64,000 bases of DNA. It comes from Pseudomonadota bacterium (GTDB lineage: Bacteria; Pseudomonadota; Alphaproteobacteria; GCA-2746255). The DNA is taken from assembly GCA_040752895.1 (NCBI GenBank), contig JBFMHN010000006.1, positions 1-64,000 of the forward strand. The letters are read 5' to 3'. Below are positions 1-8,194 of this stretch, piece by piece; the first letter of the stretch is position 1, and each line of letters starts with the position of its first letter. The notes beneath the pieces are model-generated. The model was given only the letters and a program-made list of their open reading frames with translations. It was not told the origin of the DNA and did no database searches. The translations under genes were made by a program, and so were the position numbers.

Positions 1-1
1 C

Positions 2-64
2 AACCCGATCGGGGTGACCGAGAACGACATCTCGGTGGCGCGCCTCGAGAAGGGCGGCGACTAA
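2..64 (+). CDS. C-terminal end of an unidentified protein
   Basis: An open frame enters from the left edge and ends at a TAA at 62-64. It encodes about 20 residues ending in ...VARLEKGGD. The strong terminator just downstream supports this as a real gene end. The fragment is too short for me to assign a family. Confidence 0.6.
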   Translation, partial: NPIGVTENDISVARLEKGGD

Positions 65-90
65 AGCCTACTCGTTGCGTTTAAATACCG

Positions 91-124
91 CTGGCGGAGC
101 CCAAAAGGCTCCGCCAGTTTTTTT
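91..124 (+). terminator. Rho-independent terminator of the left-edge gene
   Basis: A perfect 11-bp stem (CTGGCGGAGCC / GGCTCCGCCAG) with a 5-nt loop is followed directly by seven T residues. It lies 26 nt after the stop codon of the left-edge gene and is a textbook intrinsic terminator on the plus strand. Confidence 0.92.
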
Positions 125-130
125 GTGCAT

Positions 131-171
131 GAGAAATAAGAAAAGGCGCCGGGCCTTAAAGGCCCGGCGCC
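131..171 (-). terminator. Rho-independent terminator of hsp20
   Basis: An 11-bp perfect stem (GGCGCCGGGCC / GGCCCGGCGCC, 145-171, loop TTAAA) is followed on the minus strand by a T-rich tract (131-144, read TTTTCTTATT). It lies 24 nt beyond the hsp20 stop codon. Confidence 0.88.
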
Positions 172-195
172 AGTCGTTTCGATGCGCAAATACGT

Positions 196-666
196 TCAGG
201 CCGCGCTCTTGCCGCCTTCCAGCAGTTTCTTCAAACCACCTTTCGTGATGGAAATTTCAACCTTGCGCGGCTTCATCGCCTCCGGCAACTCACGGACGAG
301 GTCGATATGCAGAAGGCCATTCTCGAGATGGGCGTCTGCGACCCGAACATGTTCCGCAAGCCGGAACTCGCGGGCGAAGCTGCGGCCGGCGATGCCGCGA
401 TAGAGGTAAGTCGCGTTCTCCGGCTCGCCTTTCCGCTCACCCCGAACGGTAAGCGCGTTCTCACGCGCCTCGATGTCGAGGTCCTCCTGCCGGAAGCCGG
501 CCACCGCGATGCTGATGCGGTAGGCGTCCTCGCCCAAGCTTATGACATTGTATGGCGGATAGTTCGAGAAGGACTCATCGACCTGCATGGCGTTCTCGAA
601 ATAGGGCGCCAGGCGGTCGAAGCCGATCATCGAACGGAACAGGGGGGTAAAATCAACGTGAGTCAT
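196..666 (-). CDS. ibpA: Small heat-shock protein, Hsp20/IbpA family
   Basis: 156-residue ATP-independent holdase chaperone that binds unfolding proteins in the cytoplasm. The alpha-crystallin domain spans roughly residues 35-130 and includes EDAYRISIAVAGF, an ENALTVRGER strand and GIAGRSFAREFRL. The N-terminus MTHVDFTPLFRSMIGFDRL is typical of the IbpA-like class. The start at 666 is chosen because AAGGAG (676-681) sits about nine bases upstream; the in-frame start eight codons earlier would place that Shine-Dalgarno inside the gene. A CIRCE operator and a sigma-70-like promoter lie upstream, so HrcA control is expected. The gene is monocistronic between its own promoter and terminator. Which IbpA-type paralogue this is cannot be told from one window. 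Confidence 0.95.
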   Translation of the reverse strand: MTHVDFTPLFRSMIGFDRLAPYFENAMQVDESFSNYPPYNVISLGEDAYRISIAVAGFRQEDLDIEARENALTVRGERKGEPENATYLYRGIAGRSFAREFRLAEHVRVADAHLENGLLHIDLVRELPEAMKPRKVEISITKGGLKKLLEGGKSAA

Positions 667-724
667 TTCTACATTCTCCTTACGAAGCAATGTTTTCAGG
701 CGCCCGCCGACTGGCCGGGCGGTG

Positions 725-751
725 TTGGCACTCCTATCAAGAGAGTGCCAA
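725..751 (-). promoter_or_regulatory. CIRCE operator (HrcA-binding site) of hsp20
   Basis: A perfect inverted repeat: TTGGCACTC, nine bases, GAGTGCCAA. The CIRCE consensus is TTAGCACTC-N9-GAGTGCTAA; the one substitution per arm is symmetrical and pairing is preserved. It sits just downstream of the promoter at 760-788 and 59 bases before the hsp20 start, the usual position for HrcA repression at the transcription start. Confidence 0.92.
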
Positions 752-759
752 CTGTCCCC

Positions 760-788
760 TATTTGGTTCGGGCCGGCCTTTTTGTCAA
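760..788 (-). promoter_or_regulatory. Sigma-70-type promoter of hsp20
   Basis: On the minus strand a perfect TTGACA (783-788) is followed after 17 bases by CAAATA (760-765). The predicted transcription start falls at the edge of the CIRCE repeat. The -10 match is weak, but spacing, -35 box and operator position agree. Confidence 0.65.
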
Positions 789-872
789 GGGGGCGGGCTG
801 AAATGTAACTTACTGAAAATTATTAATATTTTTTGGAAAAATCCGGGGCGGGCGCGCTTGAAACACCGCCTT

Positions 873-2453
873 CTAGCGCGACCCTTCGAGCAGGACCGCG
901 GCGGCCTTCGCCACCTCGCCCGGCGGCCCCCCCGCGGCGAGACGATGCCAGCGAACCGGGCCGGTTTCATACAGAAGCTGCTGGCGGACAACTTCGGGTG
1001 TGGCGTCGGAAGCGTCGGCCCGTCTTTCACCCACCCGCGCGATCAAGGTCTCGGGCGAGGCCTCGAGCCAGAGGCCGACGAAAGCAGCCCCGAGCTCCCC
1101 GGCGATGGCCTCAAAGGCCTCGCGCTCGCCGGCGTGCGCGAAAACGGCGTCCACTATGACGGCGTGGCCGGCGGCAAGCGCGCTTCTCGCCCGTCTTTCC
1201 ATTTCCTCGTAAACCCGCCGGCTGACTTCCGGCGTGTAGGCGGAAGGCGGAAGGGGAACGGTTTCCGCAACGCCGAAAAGCTGCTTGCGGAGCACGTCGC
1301 TGCGCACATGGAGCGCGCCCGGCGCGACCCCGACGCCGGGACTCAAGGCACGGGCAAGCGAGGTCTTGCCGGTCCCGGAAAGGCCGCCTATGCCGATCAG
1401 GCGGGTGGGTTTGGGTGTCAGATAGGCGGCCGCCTCTTCGAAATAGGCCATGGCCTCGGCGCGGAGCGAGGCTGCCGCGGAAGCCGCGCCCTGGCTTGCC
1501 TCGGCGATGGCGCTTACCTTGGCGCGGACGGCCGCCCGGCAGGAAAGAAAAAGCGGCAAGGCCCGCAGCCCGGAGAAGTCCTCCGTTGCTTGGAAATAAC
1601 GGTTGAAGACCAGGTTGGCGAAGGAGCGCAGGCCTCGGTGATCGAGATCCATCAGAAGAAAGGCGAGATCGTCGAGCACATCGATCGCAGCGAACCGATC
1701 GTTGAACTCGATCGCGTCGAAAAGGGTGGGCTTCTCCTCGAACAGGCAGATATTCCGAAGGTGCAGATCGCCATGGCAACGGCGCACGAAACCCGCCTCG
1801 ACCCGTTCATCCAGCAAGCCCCCGACGCGTTCCAGGCTTTCCCGGAGCCCTGCCCGCAAGGCGGCGACCATGGCCGGCGGGAACAGGTTCGGCCGTTCGT
1901 CGAATTCGGCAAGATTTTCGTCGATCACCCAACGCATGGCCTTGCCCCCCCCGCCCACCGCCGCCTCCCCGTGCAGCCGCGGGGCCGCGCCGTGAAAAGC
2001 GCGGATGACGTCCGCCGTCTCCGCCATACGCCCGACATCAAGCCGGCCTTCCCTGGCCATCCGGTCGAAAAGCGCGGCCTGATCGAAGCGACGCATGCAA
2101 ACGGCCCATTCGATCGCCTTGCCTTTTCCGCCGATGGCAAGCCCTGCCGCTTCCCGCGTGATCGGCGCGGCGTCCAGGTAAAGCTTGGGCGCCGTGCGGC
2201 GATTGATGGCGATCTCCCGCTCGCAGGCCCACCGCCGGCGTTCGAGCGTCGAGAAGTCCAGGAAGGGGAAGCAAACGGCGCGCTTGATCTTGTAGGCCCG
2301 ATCGCCGGCCAGGAAGACGACGGCGGCGTGGGTGTCGATCCGCTCGACCTTGGAGACGCCGGGACCGTAGCTCGCGGGGGAAGAAAGAAACGCCAGAACC
2401 TCCCGCTGGTCATCAACGGGAAGCCGTCTTGCGTCCTTCGTCTTGCCCGTCAT
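873..2453 (-). CDS. Two-domain protein: APH-like kinase fused to P-loop (gluconate-kinase-like) ATPase
   Basis: 526 residues with two kinase-like modules. The N-terminal part (about 20-330) has an aminoglycoside-phosphotransferase fold with HGDLHLRN (catalytic Asp and metal-binding Asn) followed by LFDAIEFND. The C-terminal part (about 355-526) starts with GIGGLSGTGKTSLAR, a Walker A loop, and resembles the AAA_33/gluconokinase family. This fusion architecture is recurrent in proteobacteria; its substrate is not established and nothing here points to antibiotic resistance. It lies 9 bp downstream of gph, suggesting co-transcription. The start has no strong Shine-Dalgarno, so its position is less certain than the frame. 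Confidence 0.85.
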   Translation of the reverse strand: MTGKTKDARRLPVDDQREVLAFLSSPASYGPGVSKVERIDTHAAVVFLAGDRAYKIKRAVCFPFLDFSTLERRRWACEREIAINRRTAPKLYLDAAPITREAAGLAIGGKGKAIEWAVCMRRFDQAALFDRMAREGRLDVGRMAETADVIRAFHGAAPRLHGEAAVGGGGKAMRWVIDENLAEFDERPNLFPPAMVAALRAGLRESLERVGGLLDERVEAGFVRRCHGDLHLRNICLFEEKPTLFDAIEFNDRFAAIDVLDDLAFLLMDLDHRGLRSFANLVFNRYFQATEDFSGLRALPLFLSCRAAVRAKVSAIAEASQGAASAAASLRAEAMAYFEEAAAYLTPKPTRLIGIGGLSGTGKTSLARALSPGVGVAPGALHVRSDVLRKQLFGVAETVPLPPSAYTPEVSRRVYEEMERRARSALAAGHAVIVDAVFAHAGEREAFEAIAGELGAAFVGLWLEASPETLIARVGERRADASDATPEVVRQQLLYETGPVRWHRLAAGGPPGEVAKAAAVLLEGSR

Positions 2454-2462
2454 TCAAAAGGC

Positions 2463-3149
2463 TTAGTCGAGCCGTTCGAGCACGTCGAGGAGTTCGGAAA
2501 ATTCGCCGATCGTGACATCGGCGCCGAGTTCCTCCGGGCTTAGGGTCGAATAGCCATAGCGGCAAAAGACGTGCGGGATGCCGGCGTTTCTAGCACCTTC
2601 GACATCCACGTCCATATCGCCGACGAGAACGCCGTCCTTGGGCCCCCCGCCCGTCGCGGCAAGCGTCTTCAGGACGTGCGCCGCTTCGGGCTTCTTCGTG
2701 CCGTCGAAGCTGTCGCCGCCGGCGATGAATGCGAAAAAGTCCGCAAGGCCGGTCATCTCAAGTGTACGCACGGCGGAGGCCTGCGGCTTGTTCGAGCAGA
2801 CGGCCAGGCGCAAGCCCGCTTCCCGCATGGTCTCCAGCGTTTCGACCACGCCCGCATAGGGTGCCGTCAATTGCGGTTCGGGGTACTCGTAATATTGACG
2901 GAAGCGTGCGACCTTTTCCTTGAGGTCCGCCTCGGAAAGCGTCTCGCCACGCAACGCGAAGGCGCCGAGGACAAGATCGGAGGCATGGCCCTTGAGGAGT
3001 GGCAGCACCTCTTCACGTTCGACCGGAGCATGCCCCGCCGCCGCGAGCAACTTGTTGAAGGCGGCCTCAAGGTCGGCGACGCTGTCGATCAGCGTTCCGT
3101 CTATGTCAAAAAGAATGGTCGCGCGTCGAAAGGCCACGGGCAAAACCAT
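2463..3149 (-). CDS. gph: HAD-superfamily phosphatase, phosphoglycolate phosphatase type
   Basis: 228 residues. HAD motif I FDIDGTLIDS is near residues 14-23 (nucleophile Asp and acid/base Asp). Motif II is in AVCSNKP, motif III Lys in GTKKPEAAHVL and motif IV in GVLVGDMDVDVEGA. The helical cap between motifs I and II fits the Gph/PGP subgroup, which removes phosphate from 2-phosphoglycolate formed by DNA repair or oxygenase side reactions. HAD substrate assignments from sequence alone are soft; pyrophosphatase or sugar-phosphatase activity is possible. It follows the Sel1 gene by about 50 bp and precedes the APH/ATPase gene by 9 bp on the same strand. Confidence 0.85.
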   Translation of the reverse strand: MVLPVAFRRATILFDIDGTLIDSVADLEAAFNKLLAAAGHAPVEREEVLPLLKGHASDLVLGAFALRGETLSEADLKEKVARFRQYYEYPEPQLTAPYAGVVETLETMREAGLRLAVCSNKPQASAVRTLEMTGLADFFAFIAGGDSFDGTKKPEAAHVLKTLAATGGGPKDGVLVGDMDVDVEGARNAGIPHVFCRYGYSTLSPEELGADVTIGEFSELLDVLERLD

Positions 3150-3202
3150 ATAAAGAAGACCGCGCGCAAGTCAAGGCGGCGACGCGGCCGGGCCGAAGGG
3201 GC

Positions 3203-4096
3203 TCAGTACCGCGGCTTCACGTCCTCGCGGATCAAGGTTTTGGCCAGAGCCTTCGCCGCCGCAATTTCGGTGTCCGTCATCTTCACTTCCAACTCCGCGC
3301 GCGCAACGACGGAAGCGTGCAAACCTTCCTCATAGGCGAGCGTGTACCAGGCGTAGGCTTTGATAATGTCCTTCGGCACGCCCCTCCCTTTCGCATGAAC
3401 ATCCCCGAGGGTGTATTGAGAATAGACGTAGCCTTCCTCGGCCGCCCTCTCGATCCACAGTACGCCTTCCTTCTCGTTCTTCTCGACGCCGATGCCTTCC
3501 ATATACATGACCCCGAGACTGTGGTGCGCCGTCGGCTCTTTCTGCCTGGCCGCCTCGCGCATCCATCGAAAGGCCTCGTTTGCGTTCTTTTCGACGCCCT
3601 TCCCGTCCTTGTAGGCGACGGCAAGGTTATACTGGGCGTAGAGGTCCCCCAGCTTGGCCGCTTTTTGCCACCATCGGACGGCTTCCTCGAAGCTAGGCTC
3701 CGTGCCGATGCCTTGCGCGTAAAGGATGCCCATATTGCTGATCGCCTGGAGATAATCCTGCCCGGCCGCCTTGCCGATCCAGTGAAAGGCCTGCCTGCCG
3801 TCCCGAGGCACGCCGCGGCCGCTGGCATAGAGAAGGCCAAGTTCGTTTTGGGCCATGGCTTCGCCCGCCTCCGCCGCCGACTGGTACCAACGAACCGCCT
3901 CGGCGTAGCTCTGGCCCATGCCGCGGCCTTCGACGTAGCGTTTCGCAAGCCTGGCCTGGGCGGCCGTATTGCCCACTTCCGCCTTTGCGATAAGGGTTGC
4001 GACCGTTTCGTCTTCGCGATCAAGAACGAACCAGCCCGCCGCCACGAGGACAACCACGGCCACCAGCACGCCAAGCCACGTCTTCGCCCGTTTCAT
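3203..4096 (-). CDS. Sel1-repeat protein with N-terminal membrane anchor
   Basis: 297 residues. The start at 4096 follows an AAGGGGGG Shine-Dalgarno; an upstream in-frame start is less likely. Residues about 5-25 (WLGVLVAVVVLVAAGWFVL) form a signal anchor. The rest is about six tandem 36-residue Sel1/TPR-like repeats with the hallmark A.YE..G.GV.KN..EA..W. and AAE.G...AQ...G patterns (for example GKGVEKNANEAFRWMREAA). Sel1 repeats are helical protein-binding scaffolds often found in envelope or signalling proteins. The partner is unknown. The solenoid is expected to face the periplasm. Confidence 0.85.
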   Translation of the reverse strand: MKRAKTWLGVLVAVVVLVAAGWFVLDREDETVATLIAKAEVGNTAAQARLAKRYVEGRGMGQSYAEAVRWYQSAAEAGEAMAQNELGLLYASGRGVPRDGRQAFHWIGKAAGQDYLQAISNMGILYAQGIGTEPSFEEAVRWWQKAAKLGDLYAQYNLAVAYKDGKGVEKNANEAFRWMREAARQKEPTAHHSLGVMYMEGIGVEKNEKEGVLWIERAAEEGYVYSQYTLGDVHAKGRGVPKDIIKAYAWYTLAYEEGLHASVVARAELEVKMTDTEIAAAKALAKTLIREDVKPRY

Positions 4097-4205
4097 TAAA
4101 AATCCCCCCTTCCCGCGCCCTTTTTCAAGTCTAGACCAAAAGCGAAGGCAACCCTGCCGGAAAGCCGGACGGGTGGCTGGAGCGCCGCGCAAGAACAAGC
4201 GAGCC

Positions 4206-4240
4206 CAAAAACAAGAAGGCCCGCACGTGGCGGGCCTTCT
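4206..4240 (-). terminator. Terminator of the cold-shock gene
   Basis: An 11-bp stem AGAAGGCCCGC / GCGGGCCTTCT (4214-4240, loop ACGTG) is followed on the minus strand by TTGTTTTTGGG. It begins 26 nt past the cspA stop codon. Confidence 0.8.
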
Positions 4241-4265
4241 CTTTATTTATTGTCTCGTTGGCGCG

Positions 4266-4475
4266 TCAGTCGACGAGCTTTAGGTTCTCGGCCGCGCTCT
4301 TGCCATTCTTGCCCCGCTGCAGTTCGTACTCGACGCGCTGGCCTTCGTTAAGGCCCGGCAGCCCGGCACGCTCGACGGCGGAAATATGGACAAAGACGTC
4401 CTTTGAACCATCCTCGGGGCTGATGAATCCATACCCCTTGGCTGGGTTGAACCACTTCACGGTTCCATTGCTCAT
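4266..4475 (-). CDS. cspA: Cold-shock protein, CspA family
   Basis: 69-residue single cold-shock domain: [18 protein letters not shown] carries the RNP-1 motif (KGYGFI) and VFVHIS is RNP-2. It is a nucleic-acid chaperone that melts RNA structure. Length and sequence are typical of a CspA-type five-stranded barrel. AAGGAAG precedes the ATG by eight bases. The leader upstream is long and the gene has its own terminator, so it is monocistronic. Whether it is cold-induced or constitutive cannot be told from the coding sequence. Confidence 0.97.
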   Translation of the reverse strand: MSNGTVKWFNPAKGYGFISPEDGSKDVFVHISAVERAGLPGLNEGQRVEYELQRGKNGKSAAENLKLVD

Positions 4476-4650
4476 AGAAATCTTCCTTCTCGTATTAAGT
4501 GCTTGTATCGTTACCTACGCCTCATGCGTGGGCATATCTCAGTTCACAAAATCCTGGGGTATCTGGCTCGGTTGGTGGAACGAAGCGCATACGCAGGGCC
4601 TTCGAGGACTGATCGTAAACGATATAGGCACAGACCGATTAATTTGCCAA
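4476..4650 (-). promoter_or_regulatory. cspA promoter and long 5' leader
   Basis: The 347 bp between cspA and the divergent gene at 4823 hold no convincing gene. On the minus strand TTGGCA (4645-4650), 18 bases, then TATATC (4621-4626) makes a plausible promoter. It would give a leader of roughly 140 nt. Long structured leaders are the norm for cold-inducible csp mRNAs (about 160 nt in E. coli cspA). The promoter assignment is by eye. The remaining 4651-4822 presumably holds the promoter of the divergent rim cassette; I see no clear boxes there. Confidence 0.5.
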
Positions 4651-4822
4651 TAATTTTCGCAACGGCTTTCCGCGGGCGGGCGTTCGCCTAGCGTTTCCGC
4701 CCCCCCCAACCCCCGACCGGCCAAAAAGCGAGGGTTCGCTGGCAAGGCAGGTATAATAAAATCCTGTGACGTAACGCGGCCGCCCGTACAAGATGCAAAT
4801 AGAACACGTAGAAACGGCTTGA

Positions 4823-5419
4823 ATGCAAAAACGAAAGCATTCCCTTTCGGCTTCAAAAAAGCTGACAAAAAAATCCCCAAAGGCCACGATCGGGTGGCGC
4901 GAATGGGCAGCGCTTCCCGAACTGGGCGTCCGCAACATCAAAGCCAAGGTGGACACCGGCGCGCGCACCTCCGCGCTTCACGCCTTCGCCGTTCGCCCGT
5001 TTAAAAAGAACGGCAAGGACTGGATTCACTTCCACGTGCACCCCCTCCAAAGAAACGATAAGCTGGTGAAGGTGTGCGCCTGCCCCGTTCACGATTACCG
5101 ATGGGTGACGAACTCCGGCGGCCATCGGGAACAGCGTTTCGTCATCAAAACGTGCCTGCGCCTGGGCGAGGAGGAATGGCCGATCGAGGTTACATTGACG
5201 GACCGGGACCAGATGGGCTTCCGGATGCTGGCCGGGCGGACGGCAATCGTCGGCCGCATGGTGGTGGACCCGGCGAAGTCGTTCTGCCTAGGTCGCCGGA
5301 AAAAACGCCAGGGTCAGCCAACGGAACGCCGCATCCCGCAGCGGCCCGACATCGGGGAACGTCGTCCCCTGAAAATACGGGGAACGCCGCCGAAAAATGC
5401 AAGGGACGAAGAGGAATAA
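4823..5419 (+). CDS. rimB: RimB-like retropepsin-fold protease ('ATP-dependent zinc protease' family, PF05618)
   Basis: 198 residues. The domain spans about 20-155: IGWREWAALPELGV then AKVDTGARTSALHAF, where DTGA is the retropepsin-like catalytic signature. It continues with RFVIKTCLRLGEEEW and a C-terminal MLAGRTAIVGRMVVDP repeat-like lobe. The family is annotated as an ATP-dependent zinc protease, but the DTGA motif fits an aspartic-protease fold; in Pseudomonas RimB acts with RimK. The C-terminal 45 residues are basic and low-complexity. No clear Shine-Dalgarno precedes the ATG. It lies 3 bp upstream of rimK, the first gene of a three-gene cassette. Confidence 0.85.
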   Translation: MQKRKHSLSASKKLTKKSPKATIGWREWAALPELGVRNIKAKVDTGARTSALHAFAVRPFKKNGKDWIHFHVHPLQRNDKLVKVCACPVHDYRWVTNSGGHREQRFVIKTCLRLGEEEWPIEVTLTDRDQMGFRMLAGRTAIVGRMVVDPAKSFCLGRRKKRQGQPTERRIPQRPDIGERRPLKIRGTPPKNARDEEE

Positions 5420-5422
5420 TAC

Positions 5423-6328
5423 ATGAAAGTCGCGATGCTGGCACGCAACCCGAACCTTTACTCGCACCGCAGGCTGGTCGAGGCCGCTACGGCGCGGGGG
5501 CATACGCTCGACGTCATCAACACGCTTAACGTCTATATGAACATTACCTCGCACCGGCCTGAGTTGCGTTACAAGGGCCAGGCGCTGACCGGCTACGACG
5601 CCGTCATTCCGCGCATCGGGGCGTCGGTCACTTTCTACGGCCTGGCCGTTCTGCGCCAGTTCGAGATGATGGGGGTGTGGCCCTTGAATGAGTCGGTCGC
5701 GATCGGCCGCTCGCGGGACAAGCTGCGCTGCCTGCAACTGCTTGCCCGCGACGGCATCGGGTTGCCCGTCACGACCTTCGCGCATTCCTCGAAATTCGCC
5801 GACGACATCATCAACCTTGCCGGCGGCGCGCCGGTCGTCATCAAACTCCTGGAAGGCACGCAGGGCATCGGCGTCATGCTGGGCGAGACCCACAATTCCG
5901 CCAAATCCGTGATCGAGGCGTTCCAGGGCGTCAATGTCAACATCCTGGTGCAGGAGTTCATCCGGGAAGCGAACGGTTCCGACATTCGCTGCTTCGTCAT
6001 CGGCGACAAGGTGGTGGCGACGATGCAGCGTCAGGGCAAGGAAGGCGAGTTTCGCTCGAACCTGCATCGTGGGGGTTCGGCGAAAATGATAAAGATCACG
6101 CCGGAAGAACGCTCGACGGCGACCCGGGCGGCGCGCATCCTGGGTCTCAACGTCTGCGGTGTGGACATGCTGCGTTCGACCCACGGGCCCGTCGTCATGG
6201 AGATCAATCCTTCCCCCGGCCTGGAAGGCATCGAGGCGGCGACCGGTCTCGATCTCGCCGGAAAGATTTTCGATTTCATGGAAAAACATGCAAAACCCCA
6301 CCGGACAAAGACCCGCGGCCGTGGTTAA
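5423..6328 (+). CDS. rimK: RimK-family ATP-grasp alpha-L-glutamate ligase
   Basis: 301 residues, the usual RimK length. The preATP-grasp domain (1-95) includes [19 protein letters not shown] and [12 protein letters not shown]. The ATP-grasp domain has [25 protein letters not shown] (glycine-rich lid), VQEFI and the metal-binding [15 protein letters not shown] near the C-terminus. RimK adds glutamate to the C-terminus of ribosomal protein S6 and can make poly-alpha-glutamate. The target here is unproven because rpsF is not in the window. GAGGAA precedes the ATG by eight bases. The C-terminal coding end overlaps the next gene by about 40 bp. Confidence 0.93.
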   Translation: MKVAMLARNPNLYSHRRLVEAATARGHTLDVINTLNVYMNITSHRPELRYKGQALTGYDAVIPRIGASVTFYGLAVLRQFEMMGVWPLNESVAIGRSRDKLRCLQLLARDGIGLPVTTFAHSSKFADDIINLAGGAPVVIKLLEGTQGIGVMLGETHNSAKSVIEAFQGVNVNILVQEFIREANGSDIRCFVIGDKVVATMQRQGKEGEFRSNLHRGGSAKMIKITPEERSTATRAARILGLNVCGVDMLRSTHGPVVMEINPSPGLEGIEAATGLDLAGKIFDFMEKHAKPHRTKTRGRG

Positions 6329-7388
6329 GGAGAGGCGCGACCCCTTCGAGATCGGCGGCGTCACCATACCGGCTGGCACGCGGCGAACCGTCGATTTGCC
6401 CCTAAGCCTACTTTCCAACCACACACCGATGACGGTGCCGGTTCACGTCGTCCACGGACGGAAGGAAGGTCCGCGCCTTTTCGTGTGCAGCGCGCTGCAC
6501 GGGGACGAGATCAACGGCGTCGAGATCATCCGCCGGCTGTTGCAACTGCAACGCCTGTCGCGGCTTAAGGGAACGCTTTTGGCGGTGCCGGTCGTCAACG
6601 TCTACGGCTTCGTCTCGAACACCCGCTACCTGCCGGACCGCCGTGACCTTAACCGCAGTTTCCCGGGCTCGGCCAACGGCTCGCTCGCCGGACAGCTCGC
6701 TAACCTTTTCCTTCAGGAAGTCGTGTCCCGCTCGACCCACGGGATCGACCTGCACACCGGCGCCATTCACCGCACGAACTTTCCCCAGGTCCGGGCCGAC
6801 CTCACGAATCCGGAAGTCCTCCGCCTCGCCTACGCTTTCGGCGCGCCGCTTGTTCTCGATGCGGTCTTGCGCGAAGGCTCCTTAAGGCAATCCGCCATAA
6901 AGCAGAACGTGCCGACGCTTACCTACGAGGCGGGCGAGGCGTTGCGTTTCGACGAGTCGGGCATTCGGGTCGGGCTTCGCGGCGTCCTTCATGTCATGGG
7001 GGCGCTCGGCATGCTGAGCACCCCTGAAATTTCCACGAAGAAGCCGGAGAAAAAGAAAAAAATGGCTTCCGTCCTCGCCCGGGCGAGCTATTGGGTCCGC
7101 GCCCCTTCCGGCGGCATTCTGCGGACGTCGCACCTGCCCGGCGAACGCATCAACGCGAATGCGAAACTGGGTTCCATCTTCGACCCTTTCGGCGAGAAGG
7201 AAATCGTCGTAACGGCAAACAACCCCGGCATCCTGATCGGACGAACGAACCTGCCCGTTGTCAACCAGGGGGACGCTCTCTTCCACATTGCCAGCGTCGT
7301 CGACGTTGCGGTCGCCGAGAAGTCGATCGAGCAATTCCGCGAGGAGGTCGAAGAGAAAACCGAGCTGGAGGATCTGGACATCGTCTAG
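6288..7388 (+). CDS. Succinylglutamate desuccinylase/aspartoacylase-family zinc amidohydrolase
   Basis: About 366 residues of the M14-related AstE/AspA family (PF04952). Zinc ligands and catalytic residues are visible: [12 protein letters not shown] (His, Glu), [11 protein letters not shown] (His) and LTYEAGE (general base Glu). The C-terminal 100 residues form an extra beta domain ([14 protein letters not shown]... [18 protein letters not shown]). The ATG at 6288 overlaps rimK by 41 bp; a GTG at 6321 is the alternative. AstE cleaves N-succinylglutamate in arginine catabolism, but no other ast gene is present. Its place behind rimK suggests it trims or reverses RimK-made glutamyl bonds, or acts on a RimK product. 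That role is inference. Confidence 0.85.
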   Translation: MQNPTGQRPAAVVKERRDPFEIGGVTIPAGTRRTVDLPLSLLSNHTPMTVPVHVVHGRKEGPRLFVCSALHGDEINGVEIIRRLLQLQRLSRLKGTLLAVPVVNVYGFVSNTRYLPDRRDLNRSFPGSANGSLAGQLANLFLQEVVSRSTHGIDLHTGAIHRTNFPQVRADLTNPEVLRLAYAFGAPLVLDAVLREGSLRQSAIKQNVPTLTYEAGEALRFDESGIRVGLRGVLHVMGALGMLSTPEISTKKPEKKKKMASVLARASYWVRAPSGGILRTSHLPGERINANAKLGSIFDPFGEKEIVVTANNPGILIGRTNLPVVNQGDALFHIASVVDVAVAEKSIEQFREEVEEKTELEDLDIV

Positions 7389-7409
7389 AAAGAAGACGCG
7401 CAGCAACGC

Positions 7410-8189
7410 CTAGGGAGTCGCGGAAGAAGCCTCTTTTAGGCGACCCGTTTTCTTCAGCACGCGGATGGCGGCGAAGGCGGCGGTCGCAACGATCAGGATG
7501 ACGATAAACAGACGCCCGCCGGCGGATTCGAGAAAATCTCCCGCCCGCCAGTGCGCAATGCCATCCACCAGAAACGCGGCGACAATCCAGGCATAGACGT
7601 TGCTGTTTTCCTTGAGCAGCACCCGGCGCCAGTTGAAGCGTTGGTCGTGAAAAATACCGCGAACCCCGCGGAGATTCGGCAGCCACCTGGCCACTTTTTG
7701 ACAATAGGCTTCGTATTCGTCGCCGAATTTTTCGCGTAAATAGTTCTCTTCCGCAGCGACCAAGGAAACGTATAAAAACAAAACCACCGCGCCCCCCAGA
7801 AGGAAAATGGGCAGACGGCCGGTAAGCATCAACAGCGCGAACACCATCAACAGATTGCCGATGTAGAGAGGATTGCGGGAGAGCGTGAAAGCCCCTCCCG
7901 TCACCAGTTGTTTGGCGTAGACCTGTTTGTTGAGGCCGCCGCGCTTTATGTACTCGAGCCCAACCGTTATGACGCGCACCGCTTCTCCGAAAGCGGCCAA
8001 AAGGAGGGCAAAAACATCGAGAATAAAATCAAGCCCGGCGTCGCCGTATGGGTAGCGCGGCGGAAAAACTACGATGAAAGCGATGAGCAAAACCGGAAAG
8101 ACCACGTTCCGTTTCCGAAACATGAAGTTTCCGATGCGGATGACTGCGGAATTTGAATAGAGGAAACCGAGGCGCAAAGAAGACGGCAT
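7410..8189 (-). CDS. Isoprenylcysteine carboxyl methyltransferase/phospholipid methyltransferase-like membrane protein
   Basis: About 259 residues with five or more hydrophobic segments. The signature LSRNPLYIGNLLM followed by EENYLREKFGDEYEAY is that of the ICMT/PEMT family of membrane S-adenosylmethionine-dependent methyltransferases. The C-terminus adds two more membrane helices. The in-frame TTG at 8222 lies inside the upstream cmoA gene; the ATG at 8189 lies 5 bp after the cmoA stop and fits coupled translation, although its Shine-Dalgarno is poor. Substrates of bacterial members are mostly unknown. It is transcribed with cmoA and convergent with the aspartoacylase-like gene. Confidence 0.78.
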   Translation of the reverse strand: MPSSLRLGFLYSNSAVIRIGNFMFRKRNVVFPVLLIAFIVVFPPRYPYGDAGLDFILDVFALLLAAFGEAVRVITVGLEYIKRGGLNKQVYAKQLVTGGAFTLSRNPLYIGNLLMVFALLMLTGRLPIFLLGGAVVLFLYVSLVAAEENYLREKFGDEYEAYCQKVARWLPNLRGVRGIFHDQRFNWRRVLLKENSNVYAWIVAAFLVDGIAHWRAGDFLESAGGRLFIVILIVATAAFAAIRVLKKTGRLKEASSATP

Positions 8190-8194
8190 TTTAT

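Noticed and set aside
690-2543. 617-residue open frame on the plus strand
   Set aside because: It is antisense to the APH/ATPase gene, whose motifs are clear; the plus-strand product is Gly/Arg-rich without domains.
4539-4880. 113-residue minus-strand frame between cspA and the rim cassette
   Set aside because: No start signal, no domain and it overlaps the rimB-like gene; the region is better explained as the cspA leader and promoter.
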